A stretch of DNA of 64,000 nucleotides from Deltaproteobacteria bacterium (GTDB lineage: Bacteria; SAR324; XYD2-FULL-50-16), in the NCBI GenBank assembly GCA_018657625.1, contig JABHWU010000053.1, forward strand, positions 35,035 to 99,034, given 5' to 3'. Both the position numbers and the translations under genes were made by a program. Each line of letters starts with the position of its first letter. Within the stretch, counting starts at the first letter, position 1. The notes beneath the pieces are model-generated. The model was not told the origin of the DNA and made no database searches. It was given only the letters and a program-made list of their open reading frames with translations. Below are positions 1-7,252 of this stretch, piece by piece.

Positions 1-99
1 TATCCTATATAATACAACTATTAGTCCCGAACAACGCTCAGACGATGTCATTTACTTAAAATCATTTCTGTCGGATCAATATTCAAACCTGATATTCAA

Positions 100-225
100 A
101 TCTTTATTTTGAGGGTATCGTTACAAAGCCTCACGATCCTCGTAACTATCGGGTATTTAACTGTTTAAGCCTTTACTAAAAATTGTATATGTCCCCAAAT
201 TACCTACTTTTCGTTCAGATACTAA
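100..225 (+). repeat. MITE-like intergenic repeat, copy A
   Basis: The core at 111-194 resembles the segments at 9930-10005 and 63780-63864; all three share CACGATCCTCGTAAC and GGTATTTAA. The right end at 208-225 reads TTTTCGTTCAGATACTAA. This is the reverse complement, with one mismatch, of the left end of copy B, so the element seems to have terminal inverted repeats of about 18 bases. The right end directly abuts the cysK stop codon. The left end is unclear; a degenerate candidate starts near 21. No ORF lies inside, so it would be non-autonomous. Confidence 0.6.
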
Positions 226-1146
226 TTATTTAAATAAATCAGTACTAATATATCGTTCACCGGTATCCGGAAAGATAACCACAATCATTTTATCCTGATT
301 TTCCGGTTTTTCAGCGACCTTTAACGCAGCATGTGCAGCCGCACCAGAGGAAATCCCACAGAGAATACCTTCCAAGCTGGCAAGTTTTTTGGCTGTTTCC
401 AAAGCCTGGGCAGAATTAACCTGGATGATTTCATCGATAAATTCTGTATTCAATACAGCTGGGACAAAACCGGCACCAATGCCTTGAATTTTATGGGGTC
501 CAGGATCACCTCCAGACAAAACAGGTGACTCTTCTGGTTCAACCGCAATGGAAACAACATTTTTGTTTTTACTTTTAAGAACATCTGTTACACCGGTAAT
601 GGTTCCACCCGTTCCAACACCGGCAATAAAAATATCCACCTGACCATCTGTGTCTTCTAGAATTTCAATGGCAGTCGTTTGCCGATGGATTTCCGGATTA
701 GCAGGATTTTCAAACTGATTCGGTAAATAAGCGTCTTTTGTTTCCGCGACAATTTTTTCTGCCTCAGCAATCGCTGCTTTCATGCCACCAGCACCTGGTG
801 TCAGAACCAGCTCAGCTCCCAGGTGGGATAATAACTGACGCCTTTCTACACTCATCGTTTCCGGCATCGTTAATATCAAACGATACCCTTTGGCAGCGCA
901 GGTATATGCCAACGCAATACCGGTATTACCACTCGTAGGTTCAACAATCGTTGTATCTGATCCAATCAATCCTTTTTTTTCGGCATCAGCGATCATAGCA
1001 TTCCCAATTCGACATTTTACACTTCCCGCAGGATTGCCACTCTCCAGTTTTGCATAGATTGTTGCCGGCAAGCCGTCTGCAATTTTATTTAACTTAACCA
1101 GTTTTGTTTTCCCAATTGCTTCTGTTATATCCTTTAATTTTGCCAT
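226..1146 (-). CDS. cysK: Cysteine synthase A (O-acetylserine sulfhydrylase)
   Basis: This PLP enzyme makes L-cysteine from O-acetylserine and sulfide in the cytoplasm. The 306 residues match the family length. Lys44 in the GSVKCRIG motif is the expected Schiff-base lysine; Cys after the Lys is also found in enterobacterial CysK. The substrate loop TSGNTG and the glycine-rich phosphate-binding segment [10 protein letters not shown] are present. The C-terminal DTGERYIST motif is typical of CysK rather than cystathionine beta-synthase. No serine acetyltransferase gene is adjacent. The ATG at 1146 has no strong Shine-Dalgarno but is the only sensible start. The stop codon touches the terminal repeat of a MITE-like element, so any native terminator may have been displaced. 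Confidence 0.95.
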   Translation of the reverse strand: MAKLKDITEAIGKTKLVKLNKIADGLPATIYAKLESGNPAGSVKCRIGNAMIADAEKKGLIGSDTTIVEPTSGNTGIALAYTCAAKGYRLILTMPETMSVERRQLLSHLGAELVLTPGAGGMKAAIAEAEKIVAETKDAYLPNQFENPANPEIHRQTTAIEILEDTDGQVDIFIAGVGTGGTITGVTDVLKSKNKNVVSIAVEPEESPVLSGGDPGPHKIQGIGAGFVPAVLNTEFIDEIIQVNSAQALETAKKLASLEGILCGISSGAAAHAALKVAEKPENQDKMIVVIFPDTGERYISTDLFK

Positions 1147-1264
1147 TATAAATACCGTATCTGTGAGGGTTAAATTAAAATATTTTTAAAGAAGTTCGAA
1201 TTGTTATTTTAAAATTATCTATTTATAACAAGATAAATATAGTCCTATTATAAATATGTGTCAA

Positions 1265-1948
1265 TTATTTTATAATTTTAAAAAACTCATTAAGATTTGC
1301 TCGGGGAGCTCTAAACGAGTTAACCGGATGGTCATAATCTCCATATCCTATTGCTATAGCCACCAGCAGTTTTTGAGAACTTGGTAAATTTAAATAAGAT
1401 TTAATAATAGACTGAAAATCTGTAACAGAAGCCTGGAGGCAACTGTCAAGTCCAAAAGTATATAATGCCAGTATTAAGGATTGCACAAAGCCACCACAAT
1501 CATAATAAGATCCTAATTCCATTTCCGGATTCATGTGAATAAAACCAAAAACAGGTGCGCCAAATCCATCAAAGTTGGCGCGCATTTGGGTGTTTCTGCG
1601 CTCATGATCTTCCTTTTTAATACCTAAAGCCTGGTAAAGCTGCATCCCGATTTGAAAACGACGCGTTTTATAGGGATCGATCCATTGATCCAAATAGGCT
1701 GACATATCAGGGTTAGCTGGAATTTTATGATCATAAGCATTCAACAATTGATCGGCCAGTTCTTGTTTTTTTTGGCCTTTCACAAAGACAATCTGCCAGG
1801 GTTGCATATTGGCTGATGACGGTGCATACTGTGCGATTTTAACAGCTTCAATTAAGATTTCATCAGAAACATCTTTTTTTAAAAAGGCTCGAATTGATTT
1901 TCGATTTTTAATAGCCTGGCAAACATCTAAATTTTCTCGTTTTTCCAT
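1265..1948 (-). CDS. Nitroreductase-family FMN oxidoreductase
   Basis: This is a nitroreductase-fold flavoprotein, probably an NAD(P)H-dependent reductase of nitro compounds or quinones; the physiological substrate is unknown. The N-terminal NRKSIRAF and the following APSSANMQPWQIVFV segment are the FMN phosphate-contact motifs, and the C-terminal AIGYGDYDHPVNSF is the usual second flavin-binding segment. There are two possible starts, at 1954 and 1948. The second (MEKREN) is preferred because GGGA lies six bases upstream. Length is about 227 residues. It stands alone, separated from cysK by about 120 AT-rich bases. Confidence 0.88.
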   Translation of the reverse strand: MEKRENLDVCQAIKNRKSIRAFLKKDVSDEILIEAVKIAQYAPSSANMQPWQIVFVKGQKKQELADQLLNAYDHKIPANPDMSAYLDQWIDPYKTRRFQIGMQLYQALGIKKEDHERRNTQMRANFDGFGAPVFGFIHMNPEMELGSYYDCGGFVQSLILALYTFGLDSCLQASVTDFQSIIKSYLNLPSSQKLLVAIAIGYGDYDHPVNSFRAPRANLNEFFKIIK

Positions 1949-1954
1949 TATCAT

Positions 1955-2468
1955 TCCCGATATTAATATTTATACACTTTCTTACCGCCAAAAAGGTAAA
2001 ACAGTTTATGTTAGCGATATTATGATTGTCCGGCGGCAGTGACAGCCTTACTATTATCCAGCCTGATGGTGTCCAAGGGATACCTTACGCAAATACTCCG
2101 TTCTTGCTGCACCAGTTCGCAATTCAGTGCTCAGTGTCCGAATGTGATCAATGCCAATGCAAATGGCCATAGTCTGCTTAAACATGGTTTTTTATTACCA
2201 TCTGAATGACAATTTCTAGTTGTCAGGACGATATCCTTAGGTTAACAGCATCCATAATCACAATCTGATAGTTAATTTACCAATTAATCCTACAAAGCGC
2301 AAAGGGATTAAAATAGGTAAATTTCTTCAGTGGGAAAATTAAAACTGGGATATTCATCGAGCGATCCCAGGCATTAATTTATGGTGTACATACCCTGTTT
2401 TATCCGTTAAATTATTCGTTAAAAATGATTTTCAAGGTACACCTTATTATTTCTAATAGATTAGAATT
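1955..2468. other. Gene-free stretch of about 510 bases
   Basis: It lies between two divergent genes. It holds one coding-like minus-strand remnant (2054-2185) and a short inverted repeat GGTGTAC/GTACACC (2383-2389 and 2437-2443). I see no RNA gene or clear promoter. Confidence 0.5.
2054..2185 (-). pseudogene. Short coding-like ORF, possible gene remnant
   Basis: An ATG-started 43-residue frame encodes a peptide with protein-like composition, including GIDHIRTLSTELRTGAART and YLRKVSLGHH. The local sequence is less AT-rich than its flanks. No ribosome-binding site is evident and I do not recognise the family. It could be the end of a decayed gene or a chance ORF. Confidence 0.25.
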
Positions 2469-3359
2469 ATGGATAAAATAAAAAAATTTGAATTCACCTC
2501 CATTCTTGGATGGTCCAGCAGTAGATATGATTTATTTACATCCTGTAAAAGAAAATATTTTTATAATTACTATGCTAAATTTGATGAAGATTTTACAAAA
2601 GCACATATAGATGCCTTAAAACGACTAACATCAATTCCATTAGAAATTGGGAATATTGTCCATGATGTCAATAAAGTGATATTGGAGCGATTACAAAAAA
2701 CAGCACGTCCGATTGATCCGGCAAGGTTCCAACAATATATTCTAAATACAACAATGGAATATTGCCATGCAAAGACATTTCAGGAAATATATTACCAGAA
2801 ACTGAATCAAATTAATTTTGAGAATGACGTATTTCCTAAAGTCAATTTAGCACTCAACAATTTTCTACAAAACCAAAGATTTAATTGGTTACTTTCTGAT
2901 GCTCTGCCAGCAAGCGATCAATGGGTTGTTGAACCCGGAGGATTCGGAGAAACGCGAATCAACAATTTAAAAGCCTATTGTAAAGTTGACTTCTTATTTC
3001 CGGTCGGTGATGAACTATTTATCATTGATTGGAAAACCGGTAAGGCACACACGGAAAAACATAAAAAACAAATGCTGGGGTATACATCCTGGGCTTCCTA
3101 TCATTATGGCATTCCAGCTGAAAAAATCGTACCTATTGTTGTCTATTTGTTACCGGATTATCAGGAAACGTCTATCCGTTTTAACCAAACTGATATTGAA
3201 CATTTCAATCAACAAGTTAAGGATGAAACCGTTCAAATGTATGAGTATTGCACAAATGTAAATGAAAACGTCCCCAGAATTAAATCTGATTTCCCGCTCA
3301 CCGAGCAAAAAATATTTTGTAATTATTGCAGTTACAAGGAGTTGTGTTTTCCTGATTAG
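2469..3359 (+). CDS. PD-(D/E)XK nuclease with Cas4/AddB-type Fe-S cysteines
   Basis: This 296-residue protein looks like a stand-alone RecB-family nuclease domain. Visible active-site candidates are His65 (GNIVHDVNK), Asp174 (KVDFLF), Asp187 and Lys189 (IIDWKTGK) and Gln201 (KQMLGY), the order expected for the family. Cys26 near the N terminus together with Cys284, Cys287 and Cys293 (CNYCSYKELC) matches the split four-cysteine arrangement that holds a 4Fe-4S cluster in AddB and Cas4. There is no CRISPR array, cas gene or AddA-like helicase nearby, so the partner is unknown. A role in DNA end processing is inferred from the family only. It is flanked by gaps on both sides and is probably a single-gene transcript. 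Confidence 0.8.
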   Translation: MDKIKKFEFTSILGWSSSRYDLFTSCKRKYFYNYYAKFDEDFTKAHIDALKRLTSIPLEIGNIVHDVNKVILERLQKTARPIDPARFQQYILNTTMEYCHAKTFQEIYYQKLNQINFENDVFPKVNLALNNFLQNQRFNWLLSDALPASDQWVVEPGGFGETRINNLKAYCKVDFLFPVGDELFIIDWKTGKAHTEKHKKQMLGYTSWASYHYGIPAEKIVPIVVYLLPDYQETSIRFNQTDIEHFNQQVKDETVQMYEYCTNVNENVPRIKSDFPLTEQKIFCNYCSYKELCFPD

Positions 3360-3612
3360 AATTATTTTTAGTCCAACATTTTTTTTAGCAATTATCATTC
3401 TTATTGGTCGAATTTTTCCTTCAATCCAAGAGCACTGAAAAATCTCTATTATGGGCGTAATAGATCCTTTATTTTGCTACACAAGAGCAATTTCAGGGAG
3501 CAGCAAATTTAGTGCTCAAGGATGACAGCATCCATTATAAGACAATTACAATATCTGTTGCTATTATATAGGTCTGGAATCACTTACTAAAACCTACTTT
3601 AGTGAAAAAACT

Positions 3613-4281
3613 ATGTTTATTGGACATTTCGGAGCCGGTTTAATTGGTAAAAAAATCTCACCGGTAACTTCATTGGGAACGCTGTTTTTAGCCTCTCAAT
3701 TCATTGACTTGCTATGGCCGACTTTTTTGCTTTTGGGAATCGAAAAAGTAGAAATTGTACCTGGAATTACTCAGCTGACACCCTTCGATTTCAGCTATTA
3801 TCCCTTCTCACACAGCTTAGTTGCAGTGGTGATATGGGGATTATTACTAGGATGTATCCATTTTATTTTTAAGCGAGACATCAAAGCTTTTTTCTTGTTG
3901 GCATTGCTAGTGCCCAGCCATTGGTTTTTAGATTTATTGGTTCATCGACCGGATTTGCCCCTTTCTTTTTCTTCAGATCACTATTTTGGTTTGGGTTTGT
4001 GGAATTTTCCAATTGTGGCGGTCACCATTGAAGTTACTATTTTCCTATTGGGGATTTATTTTTACACCAGAATCACCACTCCAAAAAATAGAATTGGAAC
4101 TATTGGATTTTGGGGTCTGATGATTTTTTTAATTTTCAGTTACCTGGGGAATTTTTTCAGCCCACCACCACCGGACACAACAACGATCGCCTGGGTAGGG
4201 CAAACTCAATGGTTAATCATTATTTTGGCTTATTGGGTAGATGATCATAGACAATTCAGAAAACAGGCTTTGTTAATTTAA
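3613..4281 (+). CDS. YdjM-like integral membrane protein, putative metal-dependent hydrolase
   Basis: The 222-residue protein has about five or six hydrophobic segments (near residues 15-35, 60-85, 93-110, 130-150, 160-180 and 192-210). It has histidines in a pattern typical of YdjM-like membrane proteins: GHFGAG at the start, YPFSHSLVA, LVPSHWFLDLLVHRPDLPL and SSDHYFGLGLWN. Such proteins are annotated as metal-dependent hydrolases, but the activity is not well established. The start has no strong ribosome-binding site. Neighbours give no functional clue. Confidence 0.6.
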   Translation: MFIGHFGAGLIGKKISPVTSLGTLFLASQFIDLLWPTFLLLGIEKVEIVPGITQLTPFDFSYYPFSHSLVAVVIWGLLLGCIHFIFKRDIKAFFLLALLVPSHWFLDLLVHRPDLPLSFSSDHYFGLGLWNFPIVAVTIEVTIFLLGIYFYTRITTPKNRIGTIGFWGLMIFLIFSYLGNFFSPPPPDTTTIAWVGQTQWLIIILAYWVDDHRQFRKQALLI

Positions 4282-4328
4282 CATGGAAATCTTTCATTTG
4301 AAACCCGCACAATAAAAGATAATAGATA

Positions 4329-4448
4329 TTATGCTTTTGCCTTCGACCGTGCTTCATTTGAAGACAAGGCTCCCATCACAAACTCAACCTGCCCATCCAT
4401 AATAGCTACTTTTTGGTAGAATAAATTTGCATTATTACATTTCTTAAC
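4329..4448 (-). pseudogene. C-terminal fragment of an unrecognised small protein
   Basis: An open frame of 39 codons without a start codon ends at a TAA (4329-4331). It contains NANLFYQKVAIMDGQVEF and MGALSSNEARSKAKA, which look like real protein. A stop lies immediately upstream in frame, so only a fragment remains. A cysteine precedes it (KKCNN), so a zinc-ribbon protein is conceivable, but the family is not recognised. Confidence 0.3.
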
Positions 4449-4522
4449 CTAGAGTTAAATTTTAACCCAATGTCAGACACAGACATTCTTCCTGCAATAT
4501 ATCAAAGCGGCATTTTAGCCCT

Positions 4523-4665
4523 AAGGAGGTAATGTGAATTATGAGAACCAAATAGAAAACAGATTCTGAGTTGGAGTGGGTGTAACTCCTGCCCTAAATC
4601 AACAATTTTCCCCGGACAAACATTTTCATTTGTAAATTGCAAAATGCCTGTTCGGGTTTTTTTTT
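4523..4665 (+). promoter_or_regulatory. Leader-like element: strong SD, short ORFs, hairpin and terminator
   Basis: A near-perfect Shine-Dalgarno AAGGAGGT (4523-4530) precedes only tiny ORFs: GTG at 4534 gives 11 codons, ATG at 4541 gives 4. A small stem GGAGT/ACTCC follows (4573-4577 and 4585-4589). CTCCT at 4586-4590 could instead pair with AGGAG of the SD. The element ends in a terminator: CCCGGACA (4611-4618) pairs with TGTTCGGG (4649-4656), followed by nine T. The layout resembles an attenuator or leader-peptide region for the EamA gene about 220 bases downstream, or a small transcript. Regulation is inferred. Confidence 0.4.
4610..4665 (+). terminator. Rho-independent terminator
   Basis: The stem CCCGGACA/TGTTCGGG (one G-T pair) is extended by an inner CATTTT/AAAATG match. 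It is followed by a run of nine T at 4657-4665. This is the best-formed terminator in the window. Confidence 0.75.
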
Positions 4666-4883
4666 GACTATCCATTCAAATTCTTTTTCCGCAAAACAGA
4701 CCAACTTCATATTTTGTCAATAAAACAGAAACATTGGCTGACAGTTTATTAATATTCAATTTTGTTAGTGCGCTATTACATAAATTTGTTTACTAACGAA
4801 GGTATTCTTCAAAGGAATGACCAAATCAACGACAATCATTTTACAACACACTTTCATTTTTTTTGGAGAATTAACACCCATGG

Positions 4884-5819
4884 ATGAATATGAAAAATAA
4901 CCGTTATTTCCTGATTTACGCTGCTTTGCTTATGGCAGTCTCAATTTGGGGTTTGTCTTTTGTAGTAACAAAAATCGCTTTGAAAGAATTTTCAGTATAT
5001 GGATTGATATTAGCAAGATTTGGAAGTGCCTCTGTGATTTTTTTGATTATATTGACGTTAAAAGGATTTCCAAAGTTTACTAAGACTGAACATGGCAGTT
5101 TAATACTCATAGCAATTTTTCAGCCTGGGCTCTACTTTTTTTTCGAAACAATGGGCCTGCAAAACACGACAGCTTCAAAAGCTGGGTTGATAGTAGCAAT
5201 GATACCAATCGTTGTTCTACTGTTGTCTGCTATTTTCTTCCGAGAAAAAATAACCAGCCGATCAGTAACCGGAATTGGTTTGTCTCTGGTTGGTGTTGGT
5301 CTTCTAATTATTGGAGAAGCAAACGGTAGCTGGCCAATGGGAGGAAACATCATCGGTGATTTATATATGTGTGGGGCGGTACTTTCCGCAGCGATTTACA
5401 TGATCATGGTAAAAAAACTGAGTCAAAAACATTCGGTTTTACATATCACCGGAATGCAAATCATTTATGGAACTTTAATATTCATCCCTTTCTGCTTAAT
5501 TAAAATTGAAACCTGGCAATTATCGCAACTGTCATTTGGTGCAATTGCAGCAGTTTTCTTTTTGGCGGTATTAGCGACAATTGTAGCTTTTTTCTGTTAT
5601 AACTTTGCACTCTCCCAAATCGACTCCTCAAAAGCTGTTGTTTTTATCAACATGATCCCCGTTATCACAGCTGCATCTGCCTGGATTATTATTGGAGAAT
5701 CATTAACGATCATGCAAATGGGTGGTGGCGCATTGGTGTTATTAGCAGTTTGGTTAGTAAACCAAAAAAAGCGACAAGCTGTGAATGAATTACCTCCGAC
5801 AATTATTAAGGCGTCTTAA
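4884..5819 (+). CDS. EamA/DMT-superfamily transporter
   Basis: This is an inner-membrane drug/metabolite-type permease of 311 residues with about ten hydrophobic helices in two homologous EamA halves (about 10-145 and 155-295). The N-terminal MAVSIWGLSFVVTKIAL and the end of the first half, GIGLSLVGVGLLIIGE, are typical; the second half contains FFCYNFALSQIDSSKA. Substrate cannot be told from sequence. GGAGA (4865-4869) precedes the start. An overlapping ATG at 4880 opens a six-codon ORF (MDEYEK) in another frame, which could couple translation. Upstream lies a leader-like element with a terminator; downstream are two strong hairpins. Confidence 0.88.
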   Translation: MNMKNNRYFLIYAALLMAVSIWGLSFVVTKIALKEFSVYGLILARFGSASVIFLIILTLKGFPKFTKTEHGSLILIAIFQPGLYFFFETMGLQNTTASKAGLIVAMIPIVVLLLSAIFFREKITSRSVTGIGLSLVGVGLLIIGEANGSWPMGGNIIGDLYMCGAVLSAAIYMIMVKKLSQKHSVLHITGMQIIYGTLIFIPFCLIKIETWQLSQLSFGAIAAVFFLAVLATIVAFFCYNFALSQIDSSKAVVFINMIPVITAASAWIIIGESLTIMQMGGGALVLLAVWLVNQKKRQAVNELPPTIIKAS

Positions 5820-5850
5820 TCAAAGTCAACATCATTTGTCTTGACTTTGA
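5820..5850. terminator. Inverted repeat after the EamA gene
   Basis: A perfect 10-base inverted repeat TCAAAGTCAA/TTGACTTTGA with an 11-base loop begins at the EamA stop codon. There is only a weak T run, so termination is plausible but not certain. Confidence 0.45.
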
Positions 5851-5884
5851 TGATTTTCAGGAAGGGAACCCAGATCTTGCTTGG

Positions 5885-5919
5885 TAAAGCGGAATCTGGA
5901 AGAATTTGATTCCGCTTTA
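5885..5919. terminator. Bidirectional hairpin between convergent genes
   Basis: A perfect 12-base stem (5885-5896 with 5908-5919, core AAGCGGAATC) has an 11-base loop and A/T-rich ends. It sits between the convergent EamA gene and the URO-D-like gene and could stop transcription from both sides. Confidence 0.55.
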
Positions 5920-5941
5920 AATGGATTAATAAATTTGTTGA

Positions 5942-7213
5942 TTAGGCAAATGGATTTTTTCTACCATTAAATTCATTTAATCCATCAATCATAGCGATAA
6001 TATTTTCTACGGGAACATTGGCCTGAACATTATGCACCGCATTAAATACAAACCCACCACTTTTTGAAAAGATTTCGCAGTTTCTTATCACATGATCCTT
6101 CACTTCTTTGGGTGTTAAAAAAGGTAAGGCTTTTTGGGTATCTGCTCCCCCCCCCCAAAAAGTTAACTTTTGTCCATGCCTTTCCTTAAGTAGGTCAGGA
6201 TCCATACCTTTTGCATTAATTTGCACCGGATTAATGATATCAAAACCGGCATCAGAAAATAACTCCATGAAATTTTCCACAGCACCACAGGAATGCTTGA
6301 ATGTTTTCCAGCTTGTATTCTCATGGATCCAGTCATTGATCTTGCGATAATAAGGTTTATAAAGCTCTTGAAAAGTAATGGGAGAGCAGAAAGTCGAGTT
6401 CTGAGTCCCAAAATCAGTCCCACATATATAAACTGCATCAATCATATTACCTGCAATCTGGAAAGCTTTTTTCAGGTTAGAAAGCGCAATATCAGTTTGG
6501 GCTTCAAAAATTTCCATTATAAAATCTTTTCGTTTAGCCGTAGAAACATACCACTCCACAATATCTCTGATACCCTTAGGGTGTTTCAAGTTCATGGCCG
6601 GAACCAAGGCAATATCCCCTAGTCCGGTACCACCAAAATTAGCGATGACAGCTTTATCGGTTCCTTTGATAGATTCAGCCTGTTTTTTCCAATAGGCAAT
6701 ATCATGATCTGTCCAGAGACCAAATTCTTCCAGATTATCTTCAATTTTTAATTCAGCTTCAACGAAGGGATCCTGTCGGATAATAGCATCAAAAAAGTAA
6801 CTCATTGTGGGCATCTTGGCGGAGGCCGGATAACTGGTATCTCCTTCAGCATATACCAGAAAAGCACCATCTGTATCAACAGTAGTATTCATCTTACCAG
6901 GGACCAGTACCACCTGCCCCCAATGGGTTTTGAATTCCTTATAGTTGTCCTGGACAATACCGAACATATTCCTTTCTGACCACAATCCTACGACGTCGAC
7001 ATCAAAAATTTCCATTAGCTCTTCATCGACTTCTCCCAGCATTTGATAAGGTTCTATAATTTTGACCAGTTTAGGTTCCAACCCGTAATGCTTTCTAATG
7101 TTTTCTATTGCCAGAGCATGGATTCCTGTGACTGCAGTAGCTCCGAAATCAACAGCAATGCCTTCAATCTCTTTATGATTTAGGACTGCCTGTACTTTCT
7201 CTTTTGAGTTCAT
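5942..7213 (-). CDS. Uroporphyrinogen decarboxylase-fold protein, MtaA/methyltransferase-like
   Basis: This 423-residue cytoplasmic protein has the URO-D TIM-barrel signature. The N-terminal MNSKEKVQAVLNHKE, the central CGTDFGTQNSTFCSP and HSCGAVENFMELF, and the C-terminal KLTFWGGGADTQKALPFLT and GGFVFNAVHN are typical of the MtaA/MtbA and corrinoid-methyltransferase branch rather than haem HemE. It probably transfers methyl or processes a tetrapyrrole- or cobalamin-linked substrate; the substrate is unknown. AGGAG precedes the ATG. Only 39 bases separate it from the acyl-activating fusion gene upstream, so the two are probably co-transcribed. The WGGGA codons contain a run of ten G (ten C at 6147-6156 on the plus strand), a possible slippage site. 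Confidence 0.82.
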   Translation of the reverse strand: MNSKEKVQAVLNHKEIEGIAVDFGATAVTGIHALAIENIRKHYGLEPKLVKIIEPYQMLGEVDEELMEIFDVDVVGLWSERNMFGIVQDNYKEFKTHWGQVVLVPGKMNTTVDTDGAFLVYAEGDTSYPASAKMPTMSYFFDAIIRQDPFVEAELKIEDNLEEFGLWTDHDIAYWKKQAESIKGTDKAVIANFGGTGLGDIALVPAMNLKHPKGIRDIVEWYVSTAKRKDFIMEIFEAQTDIALSNLKKAFQIAGNMIDAVYICGTDFGTQNSTFCSPITFQELYKPYYRKINDWIHENTSWKTFKHSCGAVENFMELFSDAGFDIINPVQINAKGMDPDLLKERHGQKLTFWGGGADTQKALPFLTPKEVKDHVIRNCEIFSKSGGFVFNAVHNVQANVPVENIIAMIDGLNEFNGRKNPFA

Positions 7214-7252
7214 TTTTTGCTCCTTCGATTGAAAAGCGCTCTAGAATTAACT

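Larger units (their letters stand above)
4282..4883. other. Gene-free stretch of about 600 bases
   Basis: It holds a minus-strand coding-like remnant (4329-4448), a leader-like element ending in a strong terminator (4523-4665), and the promoter-proximal region of the EamA transporter. No complete gene is seen. Confidence 0.5.

Noticed and set aside
2383..2443. GGTGTAC/GTACACC inverted repeat as insertion-sequence ends
   Set aside because: Only seven bases with nothing between them resembling a transposase; likely chance.
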